A DNA stretch of 5,717 nucleotides. Source: Phycisphaeraceae bacterium (GTDB lineage Bacteria > Planctomycetota > Phycisphaerae > Phycisphaerales > Zrk34). Within the stretch, counting starts at the first letter, position 1; every line of letters begins with the position of its first letter. The position numbers were made by a program, and so were the translations under genes. The stretch is from assembly GCA_028281485.1 (NCBI GenBank), contig JANQJT010000093.1, forward strand, positions 1 to 5,717. Reading direction: 5' to 3'. Positions 1 through 5,717 of this stretch are shown here, one piece after another. Below the pieces are notes generated by a model. The model ran no database searches and was not told where the DNA came from. It worked only from the letters and a program-made list of their open reading frames with translations.

Positions 1-2628
1 CTGGCGGGCATGGATCGTTTCGATCAGCTCTACGGGACGGTGACCAACGAGGGCCTGATCCGGGCCGGCGAGGTGGGGCTGATCGGCGGGAAGGTGATCA
101 ACAGCGGTCGTATCGAGATCGCCGACGGCGGTCTGCTGACGATGTCGGCCGGCGAGGAGGTGATCATCGCGCGTCACGGCAGCCGCGTGACGGTGGAGGT
201 GAACCCTTCGAATCTTCAGGAGGCTGAGGATGCGGCGAGCGGCGTGACGCTGGGCGCGGGCGACATGGTGTCGCTGGCGATGGCGGCGACGGCTCCGAGC
301 GACCCGGATGCGGGGTCGGTGACGTACGGTGGCGAGGTTGAGGCGGGTGTCGGTTCGGGTATCCACCTGACCGGCGCCGATATCCTGATCGATACGAACT
401 ACTCGAGCATCGATCACCTGACGGCCGACGCGACGAGCTCGATCACGTTTGACGTGGCGGGCACGGCGGTCGAGACCGACGAGTACCAGGAGTACACGGT
501 GACCGGCGGCGGGCCGATCGTGCTGAAGCAGGACACGACGCTGACCGGCACGCGCGTGACGTTCAACGGCAACGTCGTGTCGGAGACCGGCGCGAGCGCA
601 TCGCTGACGGTGAATGGCTCGGCGGACTTCAACGGCACGGTGGGCACGGACGCGGCCGGCGAGGCGTTGCGTTCGCTGGACATCGACGGCACGACGAACA
701 TCGCCGGCGGCGCGATCCGCACGACGACCCGGCAGGACTACCGCGGGATCACCAACTTCCTCGACGACGCGACGCTCGAGACGGGCGGCGACGGCGGTGT
801 GGTCCGTTTCTACCAGTCTGTTTCGGATTCCTCGGCTGACGCCAAGGGCGTGGGCGTGGGTGCGGACGTGGTGATCACGTCGCCGCGGACGTACTTCGAC
901 CTGCGCGTCAGCACGACCCCGACGATGCCCGGTCGCATCATCGGTTCGCTGCGTGTCAACGGTGAGACGGTGTTCAACAACTGGGGACAGTTTACGGTGT
1001 TGGACCCGAGCCGGATCACGACGGTGCGCGACCAGATCTACAACGGTCCGGTGATCATCACCGAGAACGTTCACATGAAGAGCTTTACCGGCGACATCCG
1101 CTTCCTGAGCACGCTTGACGCGGTACCCAGCGGCATGGCTGGGAGCATGGGCTTCGAGTTGCCTGCTCTGAATGGTGGGGTCTCCAGCGCGGGCCTGACG
1201 GCGCATGCGCTGGAGGGCAACGTGCAATTCGGCGGCAACGTGGGCGTGACCTACGGCGGTCGATACCAGACGGGCGGCAATCTGGATTACCTGATCGCCG
1301 TGGCGGACCCGACGACGGGTAAGATGATCACGTTCGGTCCCGACTCTTCGGGCATGTGGCCGGGTGATACGACGATGGTCGGTGTGTACGGCGATGTCCT
1401 GTTGAACCCGAGCCTGGCGGACCTGACCGATCGCGGTCGGACGCCGATCGACGGCGAGCACGTGACGCTGGGCTTCATCCCGCTGATCGCGACCATGGAG
1501 CACCGCGGTGACACGCTGACGATCGAGTCGATGGACGGCGCGATCATCATGGGTCAGAACAACAAGTTCACGAGCCTGGGCGCACTGAGCCTGGTGGCGT
1601 ACGACGAGGTGAAGGTCGGCGACCTGAACGCGTTCGATTCGATCCGCGTGAGCTCGACGGGCGACATCATTCTTCGCACGCGACCGGCGAGCAATCTGTA
1701 CGACTTCCAGGGCAATACGAGCGGCCCGGCGAGCGAGGACACGAACCTGGACCTGGTGACGAACGGCGCGGTTGACTTCAACCTGGCGCCGATCTTCGAG
1801 AACCCGGGCGGTGTGGTGTTTATCGGCTCGGCGCTGGGCGCGGCGGCGGACATCAACGGCACGCTGGGTGCGGCGACGTTCATCACGCAGAGCCGAGGGC
1901 TGAACGAGTTCTCGCTGGCCAGTGCCACGGGTGGTGTGCCGGCGAACCAGACACTGGACATGACGCCGTTTGAAGGCGGCGGTGATGTCCAGGCGTTCGT
2001 GTTGGCCGGTCCCCTGCCGTTTAACGACCGCGTGATCCGCGAGCCGCTTTTGGCGCCGGCCGACCAGGCGTTCCTGGCCCAGTTGCTGGTGACCACGACG
2101 CGCGGGTTGCAGGTCAACGAGACGGTGACGGGCATGGATCGCATCCGTGTGTATAACGACGGCGGCGGTCGGGCGCTGACAGCGAACACCAATGCGCCCG
2201 GCAGCACGCTGGCGATCAACCGCATGCGTCGCGCGTCGGCTGAGGAAGCGATCGCGGTGATGCGTTCGATCCGGTTCGGTGACGGCGGCGCGACGGCGTC
2301 GGGACAGGATCACGCGGCGATGTTGCGTGACTCGATCAACGCCGCGTGGGCGGCGTACCAGCGGTCGGATTCGAACGTGAACTTCGTGCGTTACCTCGCT
2401 GAGAGCGAGGAGCATCGCGCGGTGTACGGCCGGGTGATGGAGATCGCGGACCTGCTGACGCGCATGGAGCGGACGGGCGTGACGGACCTGGAGTACGCGG
2501 TGTTTGTGAACGCGTCTTTGACGCCGCTGACGCCTGAGGGTCTGTCGACGGATCGCTTCCACGAGATGCTGACGGGCCGGCCGCTGGTTGAGCCGGCGGG
2601 CGGCGAGACGGCGTCGAATCGAAACTGA
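1..2628 (+). CDS. Filamentous-haemagglutinin-like beta-helical exoprotein, 5' partial (3' 875 codons)
   Basis: This is the C-terminal part of a large secreted adhesin-like protein. The frame is already open at base 1 (Leu-Ala-Gly before the first ATG at 10), so the ATG at 10 is internal and the signal peptide and most of the N-terminal secretion domain lie upstream. Residues 16-54 of the fragment show two rungs, NEGLI and NSGRIEI, 18 residues apart and followed by GGLLTMSAGEEV. This is the typical end of the two-partner-secretion/haemagglutination-activity domain. Residues about 130-720 are rich in Gly, Thr, Asp, Asn and Val, with short beta strands such as VTFNG, LTVNG and FNGTVG, and a Q-x-Y signature near residues 163, 245 and 345. 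Residues about 774-862 change to a helical, charged segment starting MLRDSINAAWAAYQ. There is no terminal beta-barrel and no PEP-CTERM tail, so it is probably a TpsA-type passenger exported by a separate Omp85-like TpsB partner, which is not in this window. The ligand is unknown. The family assignment is fairly firm; the adhesin role is inferred. Confidence 0.85.
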   Translation: MAGMDRFDQLYGTVTNEGLIRAGEVGLIGGKVINSGRIEIADGGLLTMSAGEEVIIARHGSRVTVEVNPSNLQEAEDAASGVTLGAGDMVSLAMAATAPSDPDAGSVTYGGEVEAGVGSGIHLTGADILIDTNYSSIDHLTADATSSITFDVAGTAVETDEYQEYTVTGGGPIVLKQDTTLTGTRVTFNGNVVSETGASASLTVNGSADFNGTVGTDAAGEALRSLDIDGTTNIAGGAIRTTTRQDYRGITNFLDDATLETGGDGGVVRFYQSVSDSSADAKGVGVGADVVITSPRTYFDLRVSTTPTMPGRIIGSLRVNGETVFNNWGQFTVLDPSRITTVRDQIYNGPVIITENVHMKSFTGDIRFLSTLDAVPSGMAGSMGFELPALNGGVSSAGLTAHALEGNVQFGGNVGVTYGGRYQTGGNLDYLIAVADPTTGKMITFGPDSSGMWPGDTTMVGVYGDVLLNPSLADLTDRGRTPIDGEHVTLGFIPLIATMEHRGDTLTIESMDGAIIMGQNNKFTSLGALSLVAYDEVKVGDLNAFDSIRVSSTGDIILRTRPASNLYDFQGNTSGPASEDTNLDLVTNGAVDFNLAPIFENPGGVVFIGSALGAAADINGTLGAATFITQSRGLNEFSLASATGGVPANQTLDMTPFEGGGDVQAFVLAGPLPFNDRVIREPLLAPADQAFLAQLLVTTTRGLQVNETVTGMDRIRVYNDGGGRALTANTNAPGSTLAINRMRRASAEEAIAVMRSIRFGDGGATASGQDHAAMLRDSINAAWAAYQRSDSNVNFVRYLAESEEHRAVYGRVMEIADLLTRMERTGVTDLEYAVFVNASLTPLTPEGLSTDRFHEMLTGRPLVEPAGGETASNRN

Positions 2629-2635
2629 GAGGATC

Positions 2636-2654
2636 CCAGCGGGTTTTCCGCTGG
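2636..2654 (+). other. Small hairpin just after the exoprotein stop codon
   Basis: A perfect 7-bp stem, CCAGCGG / CCGCTGG, closes a GTTTT loop eight bases after the exoprotein stop codon. No T-run follows it, so it is not a complete intrinsic terminator. It could protect the mRNA 3' end or simply sit ahead of the real terminator at 2674. The pairing is seen directly; any function is a guess. Confidence 0.35.
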
Positions 2655-2673
2655 TGAGGTGGGTAACCAGGAT

Positions 2674-2713
2674 CGGGCGCGCGTTCGAGGAGGACGCGCG
2701 CCCGTTTTTCTTT
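2674..2713 (+). terminator. Rho-independent terminator of the exoprotein gene
   Basis: A perfect 11-bp inverted repeat, CGGGCGCGCGT / ACGCGCGCCCG (2674-2684 and 2694-2704), closes a 9-base loop and is followed at once by TTTTTCTTT. It lies 45 bases after the exoprotein stop codon. There is no matching A-run on the left flank, so it acts on plus-strand transcripts only. It separates the exoprotein from the downstream SnoaL-like gene, which therefore probably has its own promoter. Confidence 0.92.
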
Positions 2714-2810
2714 CTGCGGTGTTGAGTCAATTGGGGTACGGCCCGCGTCTAAGTGGATGAGCGGCGGGTTTCCGCGTGAAACAGGTGACCGATGAAAGGG
2801 ACGGTGTGTG

Positions 2811-3383
2811 ATGTCGAACCGGGTGATGGCTTTGCGCTGGAGGTTGGGGATGGGTTTGGGGGTGATTCTGCCTGCGATGGTGTTGGGATGGACGGCGTAT
2901 TCGTTTGCACAGATGCAGGCCGAGGAGGGGCCTGTCGAGGTGGCACGGGGAGAGGGTTTAGGGGCGCAGCTGCGCGCCGTGGTCGACAAGGATGCGATCT
3001 CGTGGGTGGTCAAGGCGTATGCGCTGAGCATGGATACGAAGGACTGGGAGCTGCACCGGAGCATCTTTACCGAGAGCTACAAGCTGTACCGACGCGGGCA
3101 GTTTCGCGATGAGCACATCGACGATCGCGTGAAGCGGCTGGACGCGTTTACACAGCGGTACGCGTGGACGCAGCACCTGGCGTCGGTGTATTCGATTGAG
3201 ATCGACGGGGATGAGGCGTTTGCGGTGTCGAGTCTGCACGCGCGCCACAAGGGCAAGCCGCGGGAAAACGGTAACGGTGCGACGCAGGATTACCTGATGG
3301 TGGGGCGGTATCACCATTGGCTGCGTCGGACGGATGAGGGGTGGAAGATCTACCAGATGCGGCTGATCCGCAGCAACGGGTAA
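2811..3383 (+). CDS. Exported SnoaL-like (NTF2-fold) domain protein
   Basis: The product has 190 residues. Residues 1-33 look like a Sec signal peptide: basic MSNRVMALRWR, a hydrophobic stretch LGMGLGVILPAMVLG, then a possible cleavage after SFA (A33/Q34). Residues about 57-188 match the SnoaL_4 style of the NTF2-like superfamily: DKDAISWVVKAYALSMDTKDW (residues 59-79), the strand IFTESYKLY, TQHLASVYSIEIDGDEAFAV (120-139) and a closing GRYHHWLRRTDEGWKIYQM (165-183). Such domains are cone-shaped folds with a pocket, used as small-molecule cyclases, isomerases or dehydratases, or as ligand-binding modules. The reaction here cannot be told. AAAGGG at 2795-2800 is the likely ribosome site. ATG 2811 is preferred, but GTG 2808 has better spacing (7 rather than 10 bases) and adds one residue; an in-frame stop at 2793 excludes longer forms. 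It is isolated from the preceding gene by a terminator. Export of a SnoaL-like domain suggests a periplasmic or envelope role, which is inference. Confidence 0.85.
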   Translation: MSNRVMALRWRLGMGLGVILPAMVLGWTAYSFAQMQAEEGPVEVARGEGLGAQLRAVVDKDAISWVVKAYALSMDTKDWELHRSIFTESYKLYRRGQFRDEHIDDRVKRLDAFTQRYAWTQHLASVYSIEIDGDEAFAVSSLHARHKGKPRENGNGATQDYLMVGRYHHWLRRTDEGWKIYQMRLIRSNG

Positions 3384-3610
3384 TGGGCATGGCTGATCAT
3401 AATTGGATCTCGAAGTGGCCATTATGGTCCCGTGAGAGCGATAAATGAATCCGATTCTTGTATTTTCCTTGCTTGTCGGTTGTTCTGGGGGTAATCTTGG
3501 GCGTCGGGATTAGCCGGTTTGCGTGTCGGCTTATCAAGGGAATCGGCGATCCGGTCTGGGTCGTCGTGATGAGAGTTGTGCAACAGTTGATCACTTGAGG
3601 AGTGGGAAGC
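3384..3610. other. Intergenic region upstream of the PEP-CTERM gene, with a doubtful 22-codon ORF
   Basis: This stretch is visibly richer in A and T than its neighbours, especially 3390-3475, which fits a promoter region. I could not find a -35/-10 pair with good spacing and match, and no intrinsic terminator follows the SnoaL-like gene. One short plus-strand reading frame, 3445-3513 (22 codons, ATG to TAG), encodes a hydrophobic start with a lipobox-like LLVGCSGG. Only a weak GAGAG (3434-3438) stands in front of it. It may be chance. Longer minus-strand frames across here run into the PEP-CTERM gene and look like shadows. Confidence 0.4.
3597..3602 (+). promoter_or_regulatory. Ribosome binding site fixing the PEP-CTERM start
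   Basis: GAGGAG sits 8 bases before ATG 3611. This chooses that start over GTG 3602, which overlaps the site itself, and over ATG 3623, which lies 20 bases away. Starting at 3611 also gives a well-formed signal peptide. Confidence 0.75.
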
Positions 3611-4402
3611 ATGGGACTTTTCATGAGAGTTTGGGCCGGCGCTATTGTTTTGGCCCTGGTTGTGGCGCCTGCCTCGGCGACGATATTCACCGGTGTGGAT
3701 ACGAGTGTGTCCTCGGGCATGGTGGGCGGCACGGGCGGCTTCTTCGTCGGTGGCACCACCGGGACCGATGGCGGTGGGCCGGGCGTGTTCTATGACAGCC
3801 GGTCGTGGGACATCGGCCAGGGCGCGGCGTTTGCGTCGGCTGATCACGACGGCAACAACACCGGCGATGCGCCTTCTCCCGTGTTGAAGGGTTCGAGCAC
3901 CGGTGTGACCGATGGAACGACGACTTACGGTTCGCAGTCGTACGCGGGCGCGATGGTGGAGTACCAGTACAACGGGACGGGCCCGGGCACGGTGACTTAT
4001 ACTTTCAACGTGACGGCGACGCTGGTTGAGCCGGTGGGTACGTCCGCGTTCCTGCGTGCCCGCGCGGCGCTGATCACGAATCCGGATTTTTACGATTCAA
4101 ACTACTCGGCGCACTTTGAGAGCTCGGCCAACGTGCTGGAGACGTATAACTTCACGGAGGGCTCGGCCGCGGTGGTCGATGAGTCGGGATCGATCTCGTA
4201 CACGTTTAATCCGGGTGATTACTTCTACCTGTTGACGGCGTTGACGACGCAGGCGGGCAAGCAGGGCGCAAGCTCGGATGCGAGCTCGACGTTTTTGGGT
4301 GACCTGACGGTGGACAACGGCACGCTGACGCTGATCCCTGAGCCGACGAGTTTGGCGCTCCTGGCGATCGGTGGCGTGGCGCTGGTGCGTCGCCGTCGAT
4401 AA
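3611..4402 (+). CDS. PEP-CTERM sorting domain-containing protein
   Basis: A 263-residue exported protein of unknown role. Residues 1-23 form a signal peptide (MGLFMRVWAGAIVLALVV, then APASA with likely cleavage at A23/T24). Residues 24-240 are low in charge and rich in Gly, Thr, Ser and Tyr, with beta-rich stretches such as VTYTFNVTATL and SISYTFNPGDYFYLL; I recognise no catalytic motif. The last 22 residues are a textbook PEP-CTERM signal: P243-E-P245, a hydrophobic segment TSLALLAIGGVALV, and a terminal RRRR. Proteins with this tail are processed at the inner membrane by an exosortase and are usually surface- or matrix-associated, often linked to exopolysaccharide production; no exosortase gene lies in this window. 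The gene has a good GAGGAG ribosome site and its own terminator, so it is probably monocistronic. The sorting tail is certain; the mature domain's function is unknown. Confidence 0.93.
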   Translation: MGLFMRVWAGAIVLALVVAPASATIFTGVDTSVSSGMVGGTGGFFVGGTTGTDGGGPGVFYDSRSWDIGQGAAFASADHDGNNTGDAPSPVLKGSSTGVTDGTTTYGSQSYAGAMVEYQYNGTGPGTVTYTFNVTATLVEPVGTSAFLRARAALITNPDFYDSNYSAHFESSANVLETYNFTEGSAAVVDESGSISYTFNPGDYFYLLTALTTQAGKQGASSDASSTFLGDLTVDNGTLTLIPEPTSLALLAIGGVALVRRRR

Positions 4403-4427
4403 ACGGCTTTGAGTTTGAGATTGCACG

Positions 4428-4458
4428 ACCGGCCGTGTGTTTGCACGGCCGGTTTTTT
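4428..4458 (+). terminator. Rho-independent terminator of the PEP-CTERM gene
   Basis: A perfect 10-bp stem, ACCGGCCGTG / CACGGCCGGT (4428-4437 and 4444-4453), closes a TGTTTG loop and runs into a six-base T-run ending at 4458. It begins 25 bases after the stop codon. It isolates the PEP-CTERM gene from the downstream oxidoreductase-like gene. Confidence 0.92.
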
Positions 4459-4524
4459 GTGCGCGGCATGAGGTTCGTCAGCGATGTGAAGCTGGTGTGA
4501 GTTTTTGGGTTGTGTGGGCCGAGG

Positions 4525-4553
4525 TTGTCGGTGGATGATGTGTTTGCGATAAA
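4525..4553 (+). promoter_or_regulatory. Candidate sigma-70-type promoter for the SDR/DUF2867 gene
   Basis: TTGTCG (4525-4530), a 17-base spacer and GATAAA (4548-4553) each match the -35 and -10 consensus at four of six positions with ideal spacing. The site lies between the upstream terminator and the ATG at 4622 and would give a leader of roughly 60 bases. Planctomycete promoters are poorly defined, so this is a plausible site rather than a firm one. A TATCAT at 4580-4585 is an alternative -10 but lacks a partner -35. Confidence 0.4.
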
Positions 4554-4612
4554 ACGTGAGAGGCGGGGAGGGTTAGGGCTATCATAGCGGGTGTCGTTGG
4601 GGCATTTCATTT

Positions 4613-4617
4613 GGAGG
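4613..4617 (+). promoter_or_regulatory. Ribosome binding site of the SDR/DUF2867 gene
   Basis: GGAGG stands 4 bases before ATG 4622. The spacing is short but usable. The protein starts directly with the first Rossmann strand (MRVLVTGATG), which independently supports this start. Confidence 0.7.
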
Positions 4618-4621
4618 TTCC

Positions 4622-5717
4622 ATGCGGGTCCTAGTGACGGGTGCGACGGGGTATGTCGGGGGGCGTTTGGTGCCGCGGCTGTTGGAGCTGGGGCATGAGG
4701 TGACGGTGCTGGTTCGGGATGCGGGGCGGTATCGCGGTCGCGCGGGGTGGGATCGTGTGTGTGTGATCGAGTGGGACCTGCTGTCGGACGATGAGCCGAT
4801 GTGTCTGCGCGGGTTCGACGCGGCGTACTACCTGGTGCATTCGATGATGGGGGGAGGTGATTTTCATGAGCGTGATCTGCGCGCGGCGATGCGGTTTGCC
4901 GAGGCGGTCGAGCCTTGCGGGCACGTGATCTACCTGGGCGGTTTGCTGCCGAGCGGCGAGGTGTCGAGCGAGCATCTGCGCAGCCGGGCGGAGACGGGTG
5001 AGGTATTGCGGAAGCGATTGCACGGGTGTGTGACGGAGTTTCGCGCGGGGCCGATCATCGGGTCGGGTTCGGCGAGTTTCGAGATGGTGCGGTATCTGTC
5101 GGAGCGATTGCCTCTGATGGTGACGCCGCGTTGGGTTCGGAACGCGGTGCAGCCGATCTCGGTGCGTGATGTGATGCGTTACCTGTTGTCGGCTCTGGAG
5201 GTCGGGCCGGGTGGCGTGGTGGAGATCGGCGGGGATCGTTTGACGTTCGGTCAGATGATGCAGCGATACGCGAAGTGTCGGGGGCTACCAAGAAGGTGGA
5301 TCGTGCCGACGCCGCTGCTTGCGCCGGCGCTGGCGGGGCGTTGGGTGGGGTTCTTTACGCCGATCCCGAACCGGTTGGCGGTGCCGATCGTGCGGGGGTT
5401 GGTTCAGCCGGTGCTGGCTGACACGACGCGTGCGGAGGCGTTGTATCCGGATATCCATCCGATCTCTTACGACGAGGCGGTGGGCTTGGCGCTTGCGCGG
5501 ACGGAGAAGAACGCGGTGGAGACGCGTTGGTCGGACGCGCTGGGGCGGCGCCGGTTTCGCGCGCTGGAGCACGAGGAAGGGCTGATCCGAGAGGTGCGTC
5601 GTGTGGATGCGGATGCGTCGCCGGAGGCGGTGTTTGGAGCGTTTACGCGGATGGGGGGCAAGCGTGGGTGGGGCGGTTGGAATTGGGCGTGGGTGGTAAG
5701 GGGGTGGTTGGATAAGC
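4622..5717 (+). CDS. Atypical SDR / NAD(P)-binding protein with DUF2867 domain (YbjT-like), 3' partial
   Basis: 365 codons are present and the frame is open at the right edge. Residues 1-15 hold the Rossmann strand and loop RVLVTGATGYVGGR with GxxGxxG at G7, G10 and G13. TVLVRD (28-33) ends the second strand, with R32 placed where NADP-preferring atypical SDRs often have a basic residue. The rest follows the YbjT-like family closely: YYLVHSM (69-75), VIYLGGLLP (102-110), SSEHLRSR (115-122), AGPIIGSGSASFEMVRYLSE (142-161), RLPLMVTPRW (162-171) and QPISVRDV (177-184). The classical YxxxK catalytic pair is absent, HLRSR standing in that position, so a redox reaction is not assured. From about residue 300 a DUF2867 domain begins; GGKRGWGGWNWAWVVRGWLD (345-364) matches its conserved GG-GW-N-W-RG-LD pattern. 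The family is usually about 480-500 residues, so some 120 are missing. It is probably a cytoplasmic dinucleotide-binding protein; the substrate is unknown. Glycine is mostly encoded by GGG, unlike the first gene. Confidence 0.92.
   Translation, partial: MRVLVTGATGYVGGRLVPRLLELGHEVTVLVRDAGRYRGRAGWDRVCVIEWDLLSDDEPMCLRGFDAAYYLVHSMMGGGDFHERDLRAAMRFAEAVEPCGHVIYLGGLLPSGEVSSEHLRSRAETGEVLRKRLHGCVTEFRAGPIIGSGSASFEMVRYLSERLPLMVTPRWVRNAVQPISVRDVMRYLLSALEVGPGGVVEIGGDRLTFGQMMQRYAKCRGLPRRWIVPTPLLAPALAGRWVGFFTPIPNRLAVPIVRGLVQPVLADTTRAEALYPDIHPISYDEAVGLALARTEKNAVETRWSDALGRRRFRALEHEEGLIREVRRVDADASPEAVFGAFTRMGGKRGWGGWNWAWVVRGWLDK

Noticed and set aside
10..12. ATG at base 10 as the exoprotein start
   Set aside because: The frame is open to the left edge, no ribosome site is visible, there is no signal peptide after it, and the sequence starts in the middle of beta-helix rungs.
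1554..2225. 223-codon minus-strand reading frame inside the exoprotein
   Set aside because: It is entirely antisense to the exoprotein, with no recognisable domain and a composition expected from the opposite strand.
2336..3064. 242-codon minus-strand reading frame spanning the exoprotein end, the terminator and the SnoaL-like start
   Set aside because: It crosses a strong terminator hairpin and two well-supported genes, and its product is Pro/Ser/Arg-rich low-complexity sequence typical of an antisense shadow in GC-rich DNA.
3469..3497. TTGCTT-N17-TAATCT as a promoter for the PEP-CTERM gene
   Set aside because: Spacing is right, but each hexamer matches the consensus at only three of six positions, which is close to chance.
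3397..3847. Overlapping minus-strand frames across the intergenic gap and the PEP-CTERM 5' end
   Set aside because: They overlap each other in different frames, begin inside the PEP-CTERM signal and mature coding region, and show no domain or ribosome site.
4206..4610. 134-codon minus-strand reading frame across the PEP-CTERM end and the downstream gap
   Set aside because: It reads through the PEP-CTERM tail and its terminator hairpin, and the product is low-complexity Pro/Ser/Arg sequence.
5653..5706. G-rich run suggesting a G-quadruplex
   Set aside because: The G-runs are separated by an 11-base gap and do not form four runs with short loops. They are explained by Gly/Trp codons of the conserved DUF2867 motif.

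Overview
The window is GC-rich and densely coded, with all four supported genes on the plus strand. The organism is most likely a planctomycete, perhaps of the Phycisphaerae lineage. This is inferred from three things together: a large filamentous-haemagglutinin-like secreted protein of the style common there, a protein with a canonical C-terminal PEP-CTERM sorting tail, and GC-rich codon choice. No rRNA or marker gene is present to prove it.

Layout. (1) Bases 1-2628 hold the 3' part of a very large beta-helical exoprotein. Its reading frame is open at the left edge, so the true start lies outside. It ends in a perfect 11-bp hairpin terminator at 2674-2713. (2) Bases 2811-3383 encode a 190-residue exported SnoaL/NTF2-fold protein. 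(3) Bases 3384-3610 are a relatively AT-rich intergenic stretch with one tiny lipoprotein-like reading frame of doubtful reality. (4) Bases 3611-4402 encode a 263-residue PEP-CTERM protein with its own strong terminator at 4428-4458. (5) A candidate sigma-70-type promoter at 4525-4553 precedes a gene starting at 4622. That gene encodes an atypical SDR of the YbjT type with the beginning of a DUF2867 domain, and it runs off the right edge.

Functional picture. Two strong terminators split the window into separate transcription units, so there is no sign of one operon or a single pathway. Three of the four products are predicted to leave the cytoplasm: the haemagglutinin-like protein probably by two-partner secretion, the SnoaL-like protein by a Sec signal peptide, and the PEP-CTERM protein by Sec followed by exosortase processing. 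The fourth is a cytoplasmic NAD(P)-binding protein. The region reads as ordinary chromosomal sequence with a cell-surface bias. I found no CRISPR array, tRNA, rRNA, transposase or phage gene, and no clearly new system. The points most worth a second look are the exoprotein's repeat architecture and helical C-terminus, and the small lipobox reading frame.
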